Source of the DNA: Clitoria ternatea
Taxonomy: Eukaryota; Streptophyta; Magnoliopsida; Fabales; Fabaceae
Direction: 5' to 3'
Length of the DNA: 64,000 nt
NCBI GenBank assembly: GCA_037962975.1
Contig: CM075673.1
Location: 118,067,001 to 118,131,000, forward strand
Both the position numbers and the translations under genes were made by a program. Under the pieces are notes generated by a model that saw only the letters and a program-made list of their open reading frames with translations, was not told the DNA's origin and did not search any database. Below, one piece after another: positions 45,344-56,854 of this stretch (its first letter is position 1; each line of letters begins with the position of its first letter).

Positions 45344-45362
45344 GTCCCACCGGGCGTGCCAA
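45344..45362 (-). promoter_or_regulatory. Primer-binding site of the gag-only element
   Basis: Minus-strand TTGGCACGCCCGGTGGGAC directly next to the 5' LTR. It is identical to the site of the full-length Tat element. Confidence 0.85.
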
Positions 45363-46089
45363 TGATCTGTCCTGAACCGGGGTCTAGAGATCCGGACTCA
45401 AGTCAATCACGAACAGTATGTAAATACCGTACAGAAGACCGGATGTATGAGTATCCGGTGTAAGTATCCGTTTCCCTTGAGTGAGGAGAGCGGATTGGGC
45501 GTCCTGGAGATCCTTCACACCGACCTAACGCGTTGAAGTGGGCGAATGGTGGTGTCACCTGCAAAGATTCTCCGACGCTCAAGTCAGTGATGATATTCCA
45601 AGTAAGGAATGTATTCAGAGAATATTCAGTCATGGATTTTGTTGAAGATCCTCACTTCATTAATGAAATGAGCTCATATACCTGATTGGCTCGTTTTACG
45701 AGGACTCGTTAGTGGGGAACCACTAACTCCCATTAGCATTATTTTATTACGCACTTACCAGCATGATTGGGTCAAGTGGCTATTTTAAATTGAGCATGGA
45801 GAATATAGACTAGGACTAGGGAACAAGTTGACCATCCCCGTGAGCAGAATTTGGCTCGTAGTGCAGGGAATTATTGATCGATCCCTGTAGCAATAATCCT
45901 TGTCTTTAGCGCAGTGACGTGTGTGTTGTCCGGTGTCATGGTGTTATCCTGAACAACCGGTATAGGGAGAACGCCTGATACGGAATTACAGTCCGGATGT
46001 ATACCGATGACACCGGTTACACGTAGATGTCTTGACAAAGACGTTGAAATATGTCTTGCAGACCGGATACCGGTATTGAGACCGGATCA
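45363..46089 (-). repeat. 5' LTR of the gag-only element (right)
   Basis: 727 bp, about 99% identical to the left LTR by eye, with one small indel (near 45610) and scattered substitutions. The conserved TTGAGCGTCGGAGAA motif is at 45568-45582. Confidence 0.93.
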
Positions 46090-46360
46090 CAACTATTATT
46101 GCCGGTACTATTTTATTAATGTAATATAATGTAAGAAGTTATTTAAATAAAACAATCAATTATACTATTTAAAATGGATTTGTTCGATTGATGAGAGTTC
46201 TTATAACAATTAACTGTTTAAGAATTTGATTTTAAATTTCCAAAATTAACCGTAAAAGTAACAATTGGGAACCGAATTGAGCAATTACAAATAAATGGAG
46301 AAGTTTGTTTACTGAAAAGAAAGCATGAAATGAAATTGAAAAAGTAGAAGAAGACAGTAA

Positions 46361-47578
46361 TTAATATTTGCATTTAGGCCTGAGTTCGATTCCTTGAAGG
46401 AGAAGACCACCTTTCCAGTCACCGCTCTTAACCTCGTAAACACCCATTTCCACCTCCTTGTTCTCGTCTCCTCCTCCATTCAACAACTCTCCTAACTCTA
46501 TCTCCCACCACCCATCCCCTCTCTCCTTCGGATACTCATTCCCATCACCATTACCATCACCATCACCATCTCCATCACCAAAACTATCCAGCAACAAACG
46601 ACGGTTCAATATCCTACTACGCCGAGCAACCACCTGCTCACGTCCCATCCTCCTTGTTCCCGCCGCTTCCAAGTACACCGTCCTCCTCCCGCCCTCGCCC
46701 TCCCCCGCAACCCCCACCGACACCTCCACCGGCTGGTTCTCGAACCCGTACGTACCACCACCGCTTTGCATAAACACAAGGTATGCCCCATACAATGTAT
46801 TTGGGGACAACATCTGACTTTTAATCCACCCCCTAATTTCCAGCCAACACACACCAATCAGTGTCGCCACCTCCGAAAACCTGCCTCAAACAATAATCAA
46901 ATAATTAATAATAGTTTTTTAAAATTTGAACTGATCATAAATTCTAATTAAATCGTTAACAATCCAATTAGTTTACGATTGACCTAATCAGAATCGTTTC
47001 AATCTAGTTTTGATAATATTGATGAGTACTATTACAGATAATTAATTAAACAAAATAAAAATTACGTACCTTGCGGATGGAACAGAAGACCACCTCCAAT
47101 ACCTAGGGGTATCTCCCCAAACAATGAAGAGACTTCTGGCGGAGAGCATGAAGCATTTTTTCCCGTTCAGCTTATCCAGTGCAAAGCTCTAATTAAGGAG
47201 TTTTTTGAGGATTAATTAATCAAATAATTGAGAGAAATTAACTAAGGTGATGAGATAAAGTATTACCTTTTCGCCAGCGTCTATGAGGAGGGGGTTTTGG
47301 CACAGCTGAAGGTAGAGATGTTTCTTGGAAGAGAAAGAGAGAGGAGTGGAGGATTGGGAAATGATGGAGAGGTAATCGGAGGGGAGGAACTTCTCCCAAA
47401 CGACGTCGGATTCTGCGGCGGATCTGAAGGTGGATGAAACCAAAGAGAGAATGCAAGCGTCGCGAGGAGTGGTGAAGGAAATTATGTTTGCTATGCAATC
47501 TTCTGGAAGATGCTCAAACTCACCACCTCCACTAACTTCTTCGACCACCACAACCTTGTTGTTGTTGAGCATCATCAT
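46361..47578 (-). CDS. F-box protein PP2-B type, three exons, 316 aa
   Basis: Exons are 47578-47267, 47188-47070 and 46880-46361, with GT-AG introns of 78 and 189 bp. The lengths (312, 119 and 520) add to 317 codons in frame. Exon 1 encodes an F-box (LPEDCIANIISFTTPRDAC, about residues 24-65). Exons 2 and 3 encode the phloem-protein-2 lectin-like domain, with KKCFMLSARSLFIVWGDTP, WRWSSVPSARFSEVATL and VCWLEIRGW. Family members join SCF ubiquitin ligases through the F-box and may bind glycans through the PP2 domain. A Gly-Asp run, about GDGDGDGDGNGDGN, comes from a CATCAC microsatellite in exon 3 and is unusual. The gag-only retroelement lies only 270 bp past the stop codon. Confidence 0.9.
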
Positions 47579-47625
47579 CGAGTGTGTGTGTGTTTTGTGT
47601 CGGTCTCAATTAATTTGCTGCCTCG

Positions 47626-47631
47626 TTTATA
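47626..47631 (-). promoter_or_regulatory. TATA box of the PP2-B gene
   Basis: Minus-strand TATAAA about 50 nt before the start codon at 47578. It would give a very short leader containing a CA-rich run (minus strand ACACACACAC). Confidence 0.5.
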
Positions 47632-47759
47632 ATGCAACACAAGTGGTAAGGATTAAGGAAACAGAAGTGGTGCATTTGACCACGAGTAAGGGAAGCTTAG
47701 CTGTTAAGGTTCGCCCCTATCTCTTGCCGCAAAATTTCAAACGAAAAATAAAATAAAAA

Positions 47760-47918
47760 GTTATTTATTATACTACTACCGCTCAACTCTACCACTCACT
47801 TTCCGAATCAGAGCCCAAACAAGAATACAATTCTTTTTGAATCATATAGCATAGTAGTCTTGTTTAAAATGAATTAACATACTAATTGAAATAGCTTTAG
47901 ACAAATTAATTAGATTCT

Positions 47919-47962
<44 letters not shown>

Positions 47963-49480
47963 TTGGTTTAAAAATATATTCGACTCTAAAACATAAAGAA
48001 TATAAAAAAAGGAGCAAAAGGTTCTTTATCTTTAACGCATAAAAGTATATATATGTTTCCATTTCCACGTCAAACGACTCTTTTTAGTAGCGTTTTAACA
48101 ATGCGTTATTGATTCAGTCAATTAACAATTCGTTATTACGATGGTTAGTTATACCCTGGACACGCTCTTCCCGTGGTCTCTTCGATTCTCAGATGGTTCG
48201 TTTACATTTTATTTATTGCGTTGAGTGTAGCAATAGCAGGTAAGAGAGTTTAGAATTATATTTTTACCAGTAATGTTATATATTCTTTTACTAATCATCC
48301 TAATACCATATAAGTCGACTTAAAATAAAGGTGAAGTATTGAATTTTTTTCAAATGTATGCATAAGCTACGCGTACGTTAATAGTTTTAAAAATGATTTA
48401 TTTAAAATTAATATTAATACAAGTCTAATACAGATTTTTGATTTAAAAAGTGTTAACTTTTACATGGAGTAGAACAATTGTTAAAAAAATATTTATCTAA
48501 AAACATATAATATATTTAGTTATTCTTTCATTTAATAAGTTATGAATTTGTGTTAAGTTTCTTTTCGGAAATTGATTCTTTTCCCAAATTGTTTGTGTAG
48601 TGATGGGGTGGAGCATACCATAGCACTCCCTTAGCCGTAAGTGGCTTTACGTTCAAATGACATCTATAACGCATTTGGAAAGTCTTTTTGACGTGTTTTG
48701 CGAATCGCTTTCTCATGTGCATGTGATTGTGCCCCCATTTTATTAACCACTCCCCACTTTTCTTTCTTTTAAAACTTAATTCACTCTTACATCAACATTA
48801 CATATTAAGCTCTGGATATGAAATCAGGGACGAAGACTAAAGACTGAGATAAAATATAAATTTTATTAACAAATAAATGAAGTTGTCATAAAAAAATAAA
48901 ACATCAATAAATAAAAATAATATAAAAAATAGGATATATGTAAAATAAAATATAAGTATAAAAATTCAAAGTGAATAAATCATATATTATAAAATTTTAT
49001 TCTAAAAAGTATACTATGTCAAAGGAAATTTACATTTCTTTATGTTGTTATCATCCTATAATTAAATCTACACTAAATTTTGTTGGTAATTCTTTTTCAA
49101 CAAAAATGACAACATAATATCCTATAAAAAAATTGTTGTCTATTTTATTTCAATTCGATGATTCAATGATGTTTATGACATTAAAAAATAAAATAAAAAA
49201 TAATATATAACTATTTTGAAAAAACAAGCAAAACAACATCATTTTACATTTTTCTTTTTAATTAATTTAGTTAAATTTCTAATTCAGTTTTCTATTTATT
49301 TTACTAATTTAAACAAAAAACATCTTAATTTAATACATTTAAATCTCTAAATTTAATTATTCAATTTCCCAAAAATTTAACAATAGCATCGATAAATTTT
49401 AGTTACTCTAAACTAATTAATTTAAATCTCAATAATCTCAATTTAATTAAATTAATCCTAATTTAAAATTTTAGGGATGT
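47760..49480. other. AT-rich intergenic, no gene seen
   Basis: It holds an (AT)n microsatellite at 47922-47960. Otherwise I see no ORF, terminal repeat or RNA gene I can support. Confidence 0.5.
47922..47960. repeat. (AT)n microsatellite
   Basis: About 39 bp of uninterrupted AT dinucleotides. Confidence 0.9.
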
Positions 49481-49486
49481 TACACC

Positions 49487-50215
49487 TTGTCAAAGTTAGG
49501 TCCAAGCCTATGGATAGCACCTTAAAGATATACTTATTTTCATGTATTATTTTAGAGAGTTAGACTTCATTGTATTTCATTGATCTTGTGGGCTTGTATC
49601 ATCATTAGAAAGATTGAGTTTAGTCTATTAGACCTAGGATTTTTAGTTGTATTTCATTTAAAGGCCCACTTGTCACCTTGTTTAGGTTTAGGGGTTTTGG
49701 GTCATGTATTTAGCTTGCTTAGGTGCTAATTTTGGTGACCAAGGGTTAGTGATCAATTAATATTGCTTAACTAGGGTTATGTTTAGTGAGCTTGTTGAGC
49801 AAGTTAGAATTTTGTTTATAAATAGGTCTAAGGTTTCAAATTGTAGACAATTTTGATCATTTTAATGAATTTGGTGATTCTTAGTGAGACATTCTCTCTC
49901 TAAAATTCAGGAGTCTTATAGCACCCTACCGTGTTCTTATCTTTGGAATACTTCCAGAATGGTAAACACTCCTAGGCTTATCCATTCTTTGTAGCACCTA
50001 CTTCCTCTCCTAAACCTCTTCTGTTTCGTATTTTTTTCTCATAGTTTCAATTATGTTTTCCACCTCTTCACACATAAGGCATTTTGGCCATATGTTATAT
50101 CTTGAACGAGATGATGAATTAAATTTGGATAAGAATGAAGCTTGAAGATCAAGAAACCCCTCCAGGATAGATTTATCTCTAAAAGTGTAAGAAGAGACTA
50201 TATCACTTGGTATCA
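49487..50215 (+). mobile_element. Possible LTR remnant with a methionine-tRNA-like primer site
   Basis: A TG-starting region near 49487 (TGTTACACC) runs to a CA near 50199, followed by TTGGTATCATGATGAG. That is close to the TTGGTATCAGAGC primer-binding site complementary to initiator methionine tRNA in many plant copia elements. No coding domain follows before the next element at 50563. No paired LTR or target duplication was found, so this is tentative. Confidence 0.3.
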
Positions 50216-50562
50216 TGATGAGTTTAGGTTCTTGGAGGTCAAATTTCTAGATCTAAACTTTAATTCATTGAGTTTTTAATATCTAATTATAGATTCATAT
50301 CCATTTCCATCTCCTCTTTCTTTTGACCTATTACGTGTTCAAATCCATATTCATTTACATTTTCCCTTAAAAAATGAAGAAAACCTAAAAGTCTAGATAT
50401 GCTTAGTTTAACTTTAAATTTTTTAAATTTGATTGCATATTCGTGTTCCTTAAGAGGTGTGACACATAACCTTTATTTTTTGTTCAATTTGAAACAACTT
50501 TGTTTTTGGAGCCAAAATTGTTAATCATCAAACAAAGTTAGTTCATTAAAATAAGTTATATA

Positions 50563-50799
50563 TGTTCACACAAAAAGTAGCTTAGGCAAAAAAACCCTAG
50601 AGAATTCCCCTAGGGATTAAGTTTATTAATTCTCAATATGTGTCACTTAATTACCACGTGCGTATAAAAGATACTTTTATACCTAGGTTACCAAATAGTC
50701 TCGGCCCACTAAGCTATAACTTAAGCTAATTAATTTCCTAGCAACGTGGAGAGATTTAAGGGGACGGTGGGGACCACCCCCGATCTCATAGGGGGAACA
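50563..50799 (-). repeat. 3' LTR of the decayed element (left)
   Basis: 237 bp. On the plus strand it starts TGTTCACACAAAAAG and ends AGGGGGAACA. Confidence 0.88.
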
Positions 50800-51739
50800 G
50801 GAGCCCGCTAGCCACGAGTCTTGGATGTAGGGCCGAGTAAGTGGCTAAGTATAAGTCGAAAGTCTTCATCTTGGAATGAGTTTCCTTGACTACCAAGTGG
50901 AAAGTTATTTGTTTGTTCTAACGGATGGAGTACGGAGAAATTTGGATTTAGGCGGACAAATCCAAGCAAAGGAAATCCTAATTCTGAACGAATGCTTTTG
51001 TACGGGGACTCTGAGCTTGCGAGGTTCTGAGTGGAGAGAAACTAATATCCGAGCAGCGAAAGCCCCAACTCCGAGTGAGTGCTTCCGAGCAAAGATTCTG
51101 CGTGATCAGAGCTCTTGGTGAAGAGTAACTCTTTCATTCCTTTGCCACATGGCGAAAGGTTGTTAACCGTCATTTCTAATCATGAGGGGGTGGGAGCACG
51201 CGCCTATCATGATTGCGCTGTTTCTATATCTCGAGGCCATTTAAGAGTGTGTTGATTTACCCAAGAGCTGTCTTAAAGCATCACATTTGTTGATTTTAGG
51301 GTCCCTATACCCCCAACCGTTGGATCAGGGATCCCATGGCTTCATTTAGAGGTACCAGCTTTTGGAGGTATCGTGTTCGTTGCTTTTTCACGCTTCCTTG
51401 TATTCTCACTGTTGGATTTGGAGGGTTGACAAAAAGATGTCTTTCCTTCTATAAATTCGTTTTCTTTCTTGATTTCAAACTTTTTAGGCTTTTTTCATTC
51501 CTCAACCCTTTCGCTTAGTGATTTCACACTTCTTTGTGGTTTCTGTTGCTGCGTCTGTTTCGTCCTTTGTCTTTCTTTCTCATTTAGCATTTTCTTCGTC
51601 AGGTCAGTGTCTCCCCCTTCTTCCTCCCCTCTTCCCTTTTTTTAATCTAGGAAAGGGAGCTTACGACTAGGTGAGAGACGGGGTGTTGCTCACCTCTTCT
51701 TCCCTCTAGAGCGAGAAGTCAGTGGCCCAACTATAGGAA

Positions 51740-51880
51740 GTGGGTACCTTTAATCACTCCACCCTTGCTTGCAACATAGAATGTGTTTATCGTTCTACAT
51801 CTGATAGGGTTTGCCATGAACATATAGATCTGAGTGAGTTAGATTTTACCTTTATGTATGAGACCTTTTTTTTCAGGCTT
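51740..51880 (+). pseudogene. Remnant of a Tat antisense gene, cut by a deletion
   Basis: The plus-strand frame reads VYRSTSDRVCHEH, then DFTFMYETFFFRL. This aligns with RSPKTYERVCHRP and TIYMYDILFTQL of the full-length Tat antisense protein. Homology stops at about 51880. The next bases, read on the minus strand, are the start of the second RNase H (VDGSSKGN), so a deletion joined the two genes head-on. A TATAAA at 51450-51455 is a candidate antisense promoter in the same relative place as in the full element. Confidence 0.6.
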
Positions 51881-54800
51881 CACCCATCATTTCCTTTGGA
51901 GGATCCGTCTACCGAAAGTGTCCATAGTATGTGCTCTGCATCATAGTCATCTTTGTCTTCTCCTGGTTCTACTGAAAAATCCATAAGTACTTGGGCTTTG
52001 ATGGGTCCATGTGATTCATGAATTCCCTACTTGGACAGTTCCAGGCCCAGGCCACCATCCTTCTTGCAAGTTCTGGCTTCTGGAGAATTTTCCCGAGTGG
52101 TTGGTCGGTTCTTACTACTACCTAGTGGCTATGGAAGTAAGGGCAGAGTCATCTTACGGCTACAACAAGGCTGTATGTAAACTTCTCAACCTTCTGGTAT
52201 CGGGCTTCAGCTCCCTGTAACGTTTTGCTGGTGAAGTAGACTGGCCTCTGGACTTGGCCATCTTCTTGGACTAGGACTGAGCTTACGCCTCGGCTCCTGC
52301 GGAAAGGTAGAGAATCAATTATGACCCCACTTCTGGTCGTGTCAGGATTGGTAGAGATGCGAGGTAAGCTTTTAAGTCTTGGAATGCTGCTTCACACTCG
52401 AAAGTCCACTTGAATAAGTTTGTCTTCTTTAGCACTTTGTAGAACGGTATCGACTTCTCAGTAAATTTTGAGAGAAATCGGGAGAGGGCTGAAATCCGCT
52501 CGATAAGGCGCTGTACTTCTTTAATATTCCCGGGGCTCCACATCTCTAGTATGGCCCAACATTTATTCGGGTTGGCTTTAATACCTCTATAGGTAAGCAT
52601 GTATCATAGAAATTTTCCTCCTTGGACCCCGAAAGAGCATTTCTCGAGGTTCAATCGCATATTATGTTTGTGTAGCTCGGTGAATGTTTCTTCCAGGTCT
52701 TATACGTGTAAGTTTATTTTCTTAGTTTTTACCACCATATCGTCGACATATACTTCCATGTTTCATCCTATCTGCTTGGTAAAAATTTTGTATACTAGCC
52801 TCTGGTAAGTTGCCCCCGTATTTTTTAGGTCGAAAGACATTACTCGGTAGTAATAATTTACTCTGCCTGTGATGAACATTGTCTTCTCTTCATCTTTAGG
52901 GTCCATTCTGATCTGATTATACCTTGAGTATCCATCCATGAAGCTCAAAATCCTATACTCTGGCGTACCATCCACAAATGGTCAATGCTAGGTAAAGGAT
53001 AGGGATCTTTGGGACATACCTTATTTAGATCGGTGAAATCCGCACACATCTATCACTTTCCGCTTGCTTTTTTGACCATGACCACGTTCGACAACCAGGT
53101 TGGGTATTTGACCTCTCTAATAAAGTTGGTGGACACTAGCTTGTCCGTCTCTTCTTTGACCGAATGCTTGCGGTCAGGACCCATCTTTCGGTGCCTCTGG
53201 GACATGGGTTTGGCATTTGGCTCGACATTGAGGGAGTGAGAGATTACAGCGGGGTCAATGCCGGGCATGTCAGCGGGGCTCCAAGCAAATAGGTCTGCGT
53301 TTACTCTCAGCAGTTGACCAAAGCTTCTTCTAGGCCTGGGTCGAGAATAGCGCTGATCTGTGTGAATTGGCCGGGGGATGACCCGACTTGAACGAGCTTG
53401 AGTGATTCTACCGGTTGAGGTCTCTCGTATTTTCTATCGTCATGAGGTCAAAACTTGTCTCCACGTCTTCTTCGATAATGAACGTCGAGGCTCTCATAAT
53501 AACATGCCTAGGCCACTTCTGGGCCTGCCCTAATGACTCGAACTCTGTCATCTCCGAGTGGAAACTTCATGGTTAGGTGCATGACGGAGACGACGACACC
53601 TAAGGTGTTGAGCGAAGGTCGTCCGAATAGTGCGTTGTAGGAGTTGGGGAAGTCCACCACTAGAAACCTGACCATAATTGCGCGACTGTCTTTTTCGACT
53701 CCAAAAGTGGTCCTCAAATCGATGCATCCTAGTACCTTCATAGAATTACTAGAAAAGCTAAGCAGAGCTCCGTCACACCTTTTCAATTGTCGGGTGGGGA
53801 GACCCATTGTTTGGTACACTTTCCAATGCAGGATGTCTGCTGAACTCCCTTGGTCTATTAGCACTCGTTCTACCATGAAATCTTCGATCCTCATACTGAC
53901 TACCATTGGTTCATCTCGATTCAGTCTGCCCTCGGGGAAGTCTGACCTGTCGAATGTGATGACTACCGAGTCCGAGTGTTCCTGCAATAAATTTACCTGT
54001 TCCGCTTGATGTGACCGACGTGCACGGGCACCTAGGAAGCCTCATGAGATGGTATGTATGACTTGTCATTTGTCTCCTCTATCTCCTGTAGGTCTCGGGG
54101 ATCGAGAGTAGGGGGCTCGTGATCAGTTTCGAGTTTGGAGTTCAACTTGGTTTTGATGTTTTTTTTCTCTCTTCTGAAATCCTTCTCTGGGTGTTTCATC
54201 TTTTCGGGCGATAAACCTCGCCAAGTATCCCTGTCGGATTAGGTGCTCTATCTGATTGTGGAGGGATCGACATTGTTCAGTTCCATGGCCGTAAGCCCTG
54301 TGGAATTCACGGAACTTAGACGTGTTTGACCCCTTGGGACCCTCCTCGGGGGGAGGAAGTGTGAGGAGTTTCGTGTTGTAGACTTCATGTAGAATCTGAT
54401 CGCGACGGTCCTTTAGTAGGGTAAAGCTTGTATAAATAGGGGCGGTGTAGGCACCAGTATGTCTGTCTTGGTTTCTCCTAGGACTCCTCCTTTTCGGCTC
54501 GGGGCGACGATTGACTCGATCGGTGGGATTGGTCTGATCAGCTTCACACTTATCAATAGCAATGTACCAGGAAGCTCTTGCTTGGAAGTCATCCATATCC
54601 AGTGGTGGTTTCTTGGTTAGGGATTCAATAAACTTCCTTGGGCGCAAGCCAGTTTGTATGGCATGTAGCGCTACCTCTGGGCTGAGGTCTTGGATTTGGA
54701 TGGCTTGTTCAAAGAAACGGGCCATGTATTGCTTTAGGGTTTCTTTTGGAAGCTGGCTCAGATTCACTAGGTTGTGTGACGTTTGCTGTACAGCCCTGCT

Positions 54801-55052
54801 GCTTGAAAACTGACTGAGGAATTTCTTACTCAGGTCAGAAAAACTGGTAATTCTCTTTGGAGGAAGGTAAGAGAACCAACGGAGCGCGGATTTGGTCAAT
54901 GTGGTGGGGAAAGTCCGACAGAAAAGGGAATCGGACGCCCCTGTCACTAGCATAGTGTTGGTGAATATGGTGAGGTGGTCTTCGGGGTCGCCTCTGCCGT
55001 TGTACTTTTCTATTGATGGGGGTTTGTAATTGAGGGGGGTGGGGACCTCCAT
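51881..55052 (-). pseudogene. Broken gag-pol of the decayed element
   Basis: Gag is open from 55052 to 54123 (FCRTFPTTLTKSALRWF, QTSHNLVNLSQ, then a CxxH-like FREFHRAYGHGTEQC). Protease lies at 53987-53508 (VLIDQGSSADIL), in the gag frame but after a stop. Reverse transcriptase is in three pieces: 53268-53053 (WLSNVVMVKKASGK), 52975-52763 (SFMDGYSRYNQI, then VYVDD just beyond) and 52600-52319 (thumb and connection). The first RNase H is at about 52310-52010 (RPVYFTSKTLQGAEARYQ), running into the start of the second (WTLSVDGSS, about 51930-51880). The rest of the second RNase H and all of the integrase are missing. At least two frameshifts and several stops are present. Confidence 0.85.
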
Positions 55053-55410
55053 GATCGGGTCGGTCTAGGGATGTGCAGCAAAAAGTAGCTCAGGTTTATA
55101 CTTTGCTGTCTCTGTCTGGTATGAGGTTTGGCCAACAGCCTTCTGTCGAGTGGATCGATCAGTATTATGGCTGGAGGCCTCACGTTCGCCCCCTTTTGCC
55201 CTCGGAGTTCTGCATTCTCCTGTTGTAGGTTAGCAACCGTCTTCTACAGGGTTTCCACTATATTGGTAAGGTGTTGTATCCGATCATCGTGATCGAATGT
55301 TCCCTGGTGTTGTCTGCTATCTTTTTCCCGTCGAGTGTTTCGGGTGTTCACCATGGTGAGAATTAGGATTAGGGTTTGAAAAAGGGTGGTGTAGGATTCG
55401 TTTTAACAGA

Positions 55411-55427
55411 CCCCACGGTGGACGCCA
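55411..55427 (-). promoter_or_regulatory. Primer-binding site of the decayed element
   Basis: Minus-strand TGGCGTCCACCGTGGGG, three bases from the LTR. It starts with TGG but differs from the site used by the other two Tat elements, so this belongs to a separate lineage. Confidence 0.7.
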
Positions 55428-55430
55428 AAA

Positions 55431-55665
55431 TGTTTACACAAAGAGTAGCTTAGACACAAAACCCTAGAGAATTCCCTTAGGTATTAGGTTTATTAATTCT
55501 CCATATGTGTTACTTAGTTACCACTTGCGTATAAAAGATACTTTTATACCTAGGTTACCAAATGGGCTCGGCCCACTAAGCTATGACTTAAGCTAATTAA
55601 TTTCCTAAAAACATAGAGAGATTTGAGGGGACAGTGGGGACCACCCCCGATCTCATAGGGGAACA
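55431..55665 (-). repeat. 5' LTR of the decayed element (right)
   Basis: 235 bp, starting on the plus strand with TGTTTACACAAAGAG and ending AGGGGAACA. Confidence 0.88.
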
Positions 55666-55670
55666 ATATG

Positions 55671-56314
55671 CATTTATTTTTGTGTGATACAAATAAGTAA
55701 ATAAGTAAGTTGTAAAAGCAAAACAAAATTATTATTTTATTGTTTATTGTTGATGAGGATCCTATGAACAAATAGTGCAAAAAAAGAAAACAGAATGAGA
55801 ACTCGATACGCGCTTCCAACTACCACTGTGTTTGTCACGGTAAGCAATTGACCATAAGTGCTGTAATGTAAAGCATGAAGCAGTGTGAAAAATGAAATGC
55901 ATGGTTGATAAGCTATGTATAGCGTAGGTGTAAATCATATTTATGGAAAGAAAGTTGCAAGTCAAAATGCAAATTAATAACCGAAATTAACCAAAGGTGT
56001 TGAAGTGAGAGATGGCATGAAAAGCAAAGTCACGTGCAACTGAAAGAAGAATGATGTCCATTAAAATTTTCTCCCCTTTTTTCTCTCCGAGGAAACGTAA
56101 CCATTTTCCTATGCATGTCATGGCTTCCTTTTGCTCTTTATTTCTTTTTCATTTTTATACCCTCTGCTCCCCCCTCTGCGGGGTCCTTCAATCTCCTTTG
56201 GGGGAACCTCCGTTCTTCTTCAACCATAATTAATTAACTCTTTATTCTTTAGATTCTTGCACATAACTTTCTATTCCAATTAATACATATTTTAGGTACT
56301 AATTTTATAGAAGA
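55671..56314. other. Upstream region of the kinase gene
   Basis: There is no gene here. It holds the promoter and 5' leader of the kinase gene starting at 56315. A pyrimidine-rich segment at 56060-56230 could be leader or an intron in it, but no clear TATA box or splice pair can be fixed. Confidence 0.4.
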
Positions 56315-56805
56315 ATGAATTGCTTTCCGTGTTTTTCAAAGAGTAAGAAAAGCAATAGCAAGAGGGAGCATGGCTCTACTACGCCTCAGGAAAATGTTGT
56401 AACAACAAAAACACCCGGTAAGTTAATTGCTAATATTCCTTCTATATATGCCATTTATTTGTGGCCAACGTGAATCTCAAGAATTGAATTCATGTTTGTA
56501 AAAATAAGTTATGGCAATTTTGTATTTTTTTTAAGAGTTCAAAGCATTGGGATGACATGACATGCATGCAGATGTAAAGAAACAAAAACCTGATGAACCA
56601 AATCAAGTTGACACTTCGAATATTCAAGCACAAAATTTCACTTTCCGTGAGCTAGCAATTGCAACAAAGAATTTCCGCCAAGAGTCTTTGATGGGCGAAG
56701 GTGGATTTGGCAGAGTTTATAAAGGAACAATTCCTGCAACTGGCCAGGTCACAACATCATAATTGAGGCTTTCAATTTTCAGTGCATCAAAAAATTAAAT
56801 TTGAA

Positions 56806-56854
<49 letters not shown>

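Larger units (their letters stand above)
39634..46089 (-). mobile_element. Gag-only, non-autonomous Tat-related retrotransposon (CAACT TSD)
   Basis: LTRs at 39634-40361 (728 bp) and 45363-46089 (727 bp) differ at about seven places. CAACT is repeated at 39629-39633 and 46090-46094. Sense is minus: the primer-binding site is at the right. It encodes a Gag closely similar to that of the full-length Tat element but has no protease, reverse transcriptase, RNase H or integrase. In place of pol it has three arrays of tandem repeats and, antisense to its own direction, the end of the antisense gene. Shared primer-binding site, purine tract and LTR motifs point to mobilisation in trans by Tat proteins, which is inference. 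Confidence 0.93.
50563..55665 (-). mobile_element. Decayed Tat-type element with short LTRs
   Basis: Left LTR 50563-50799 (237 bp) and right LTR 55431-55665 (235 bp) match along their length (TGTT[C/T]ACACAAA...GGGGAACA) with many substitutions. Flanking bases ATATA (50558-50562) and ATATG (55666-55670) look like a target duplication with one mutation. Sense is minus, with a primer-binding site at 55411-55427. Gag and protease frames are fairly long, reverse transcriptase is broken, integrase is missing. An antisense-gene remnant lies on the plus strand near 51740-51880. It is old compared with the other two Tat elements here. Confidence 0.88.

Noticed and set aside
46458..46857. ORFs overlapping PP2-B exon 3 in other frames
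   Set aside because: Pro/Ser-rich or low-complexity shadows of the real third exon.
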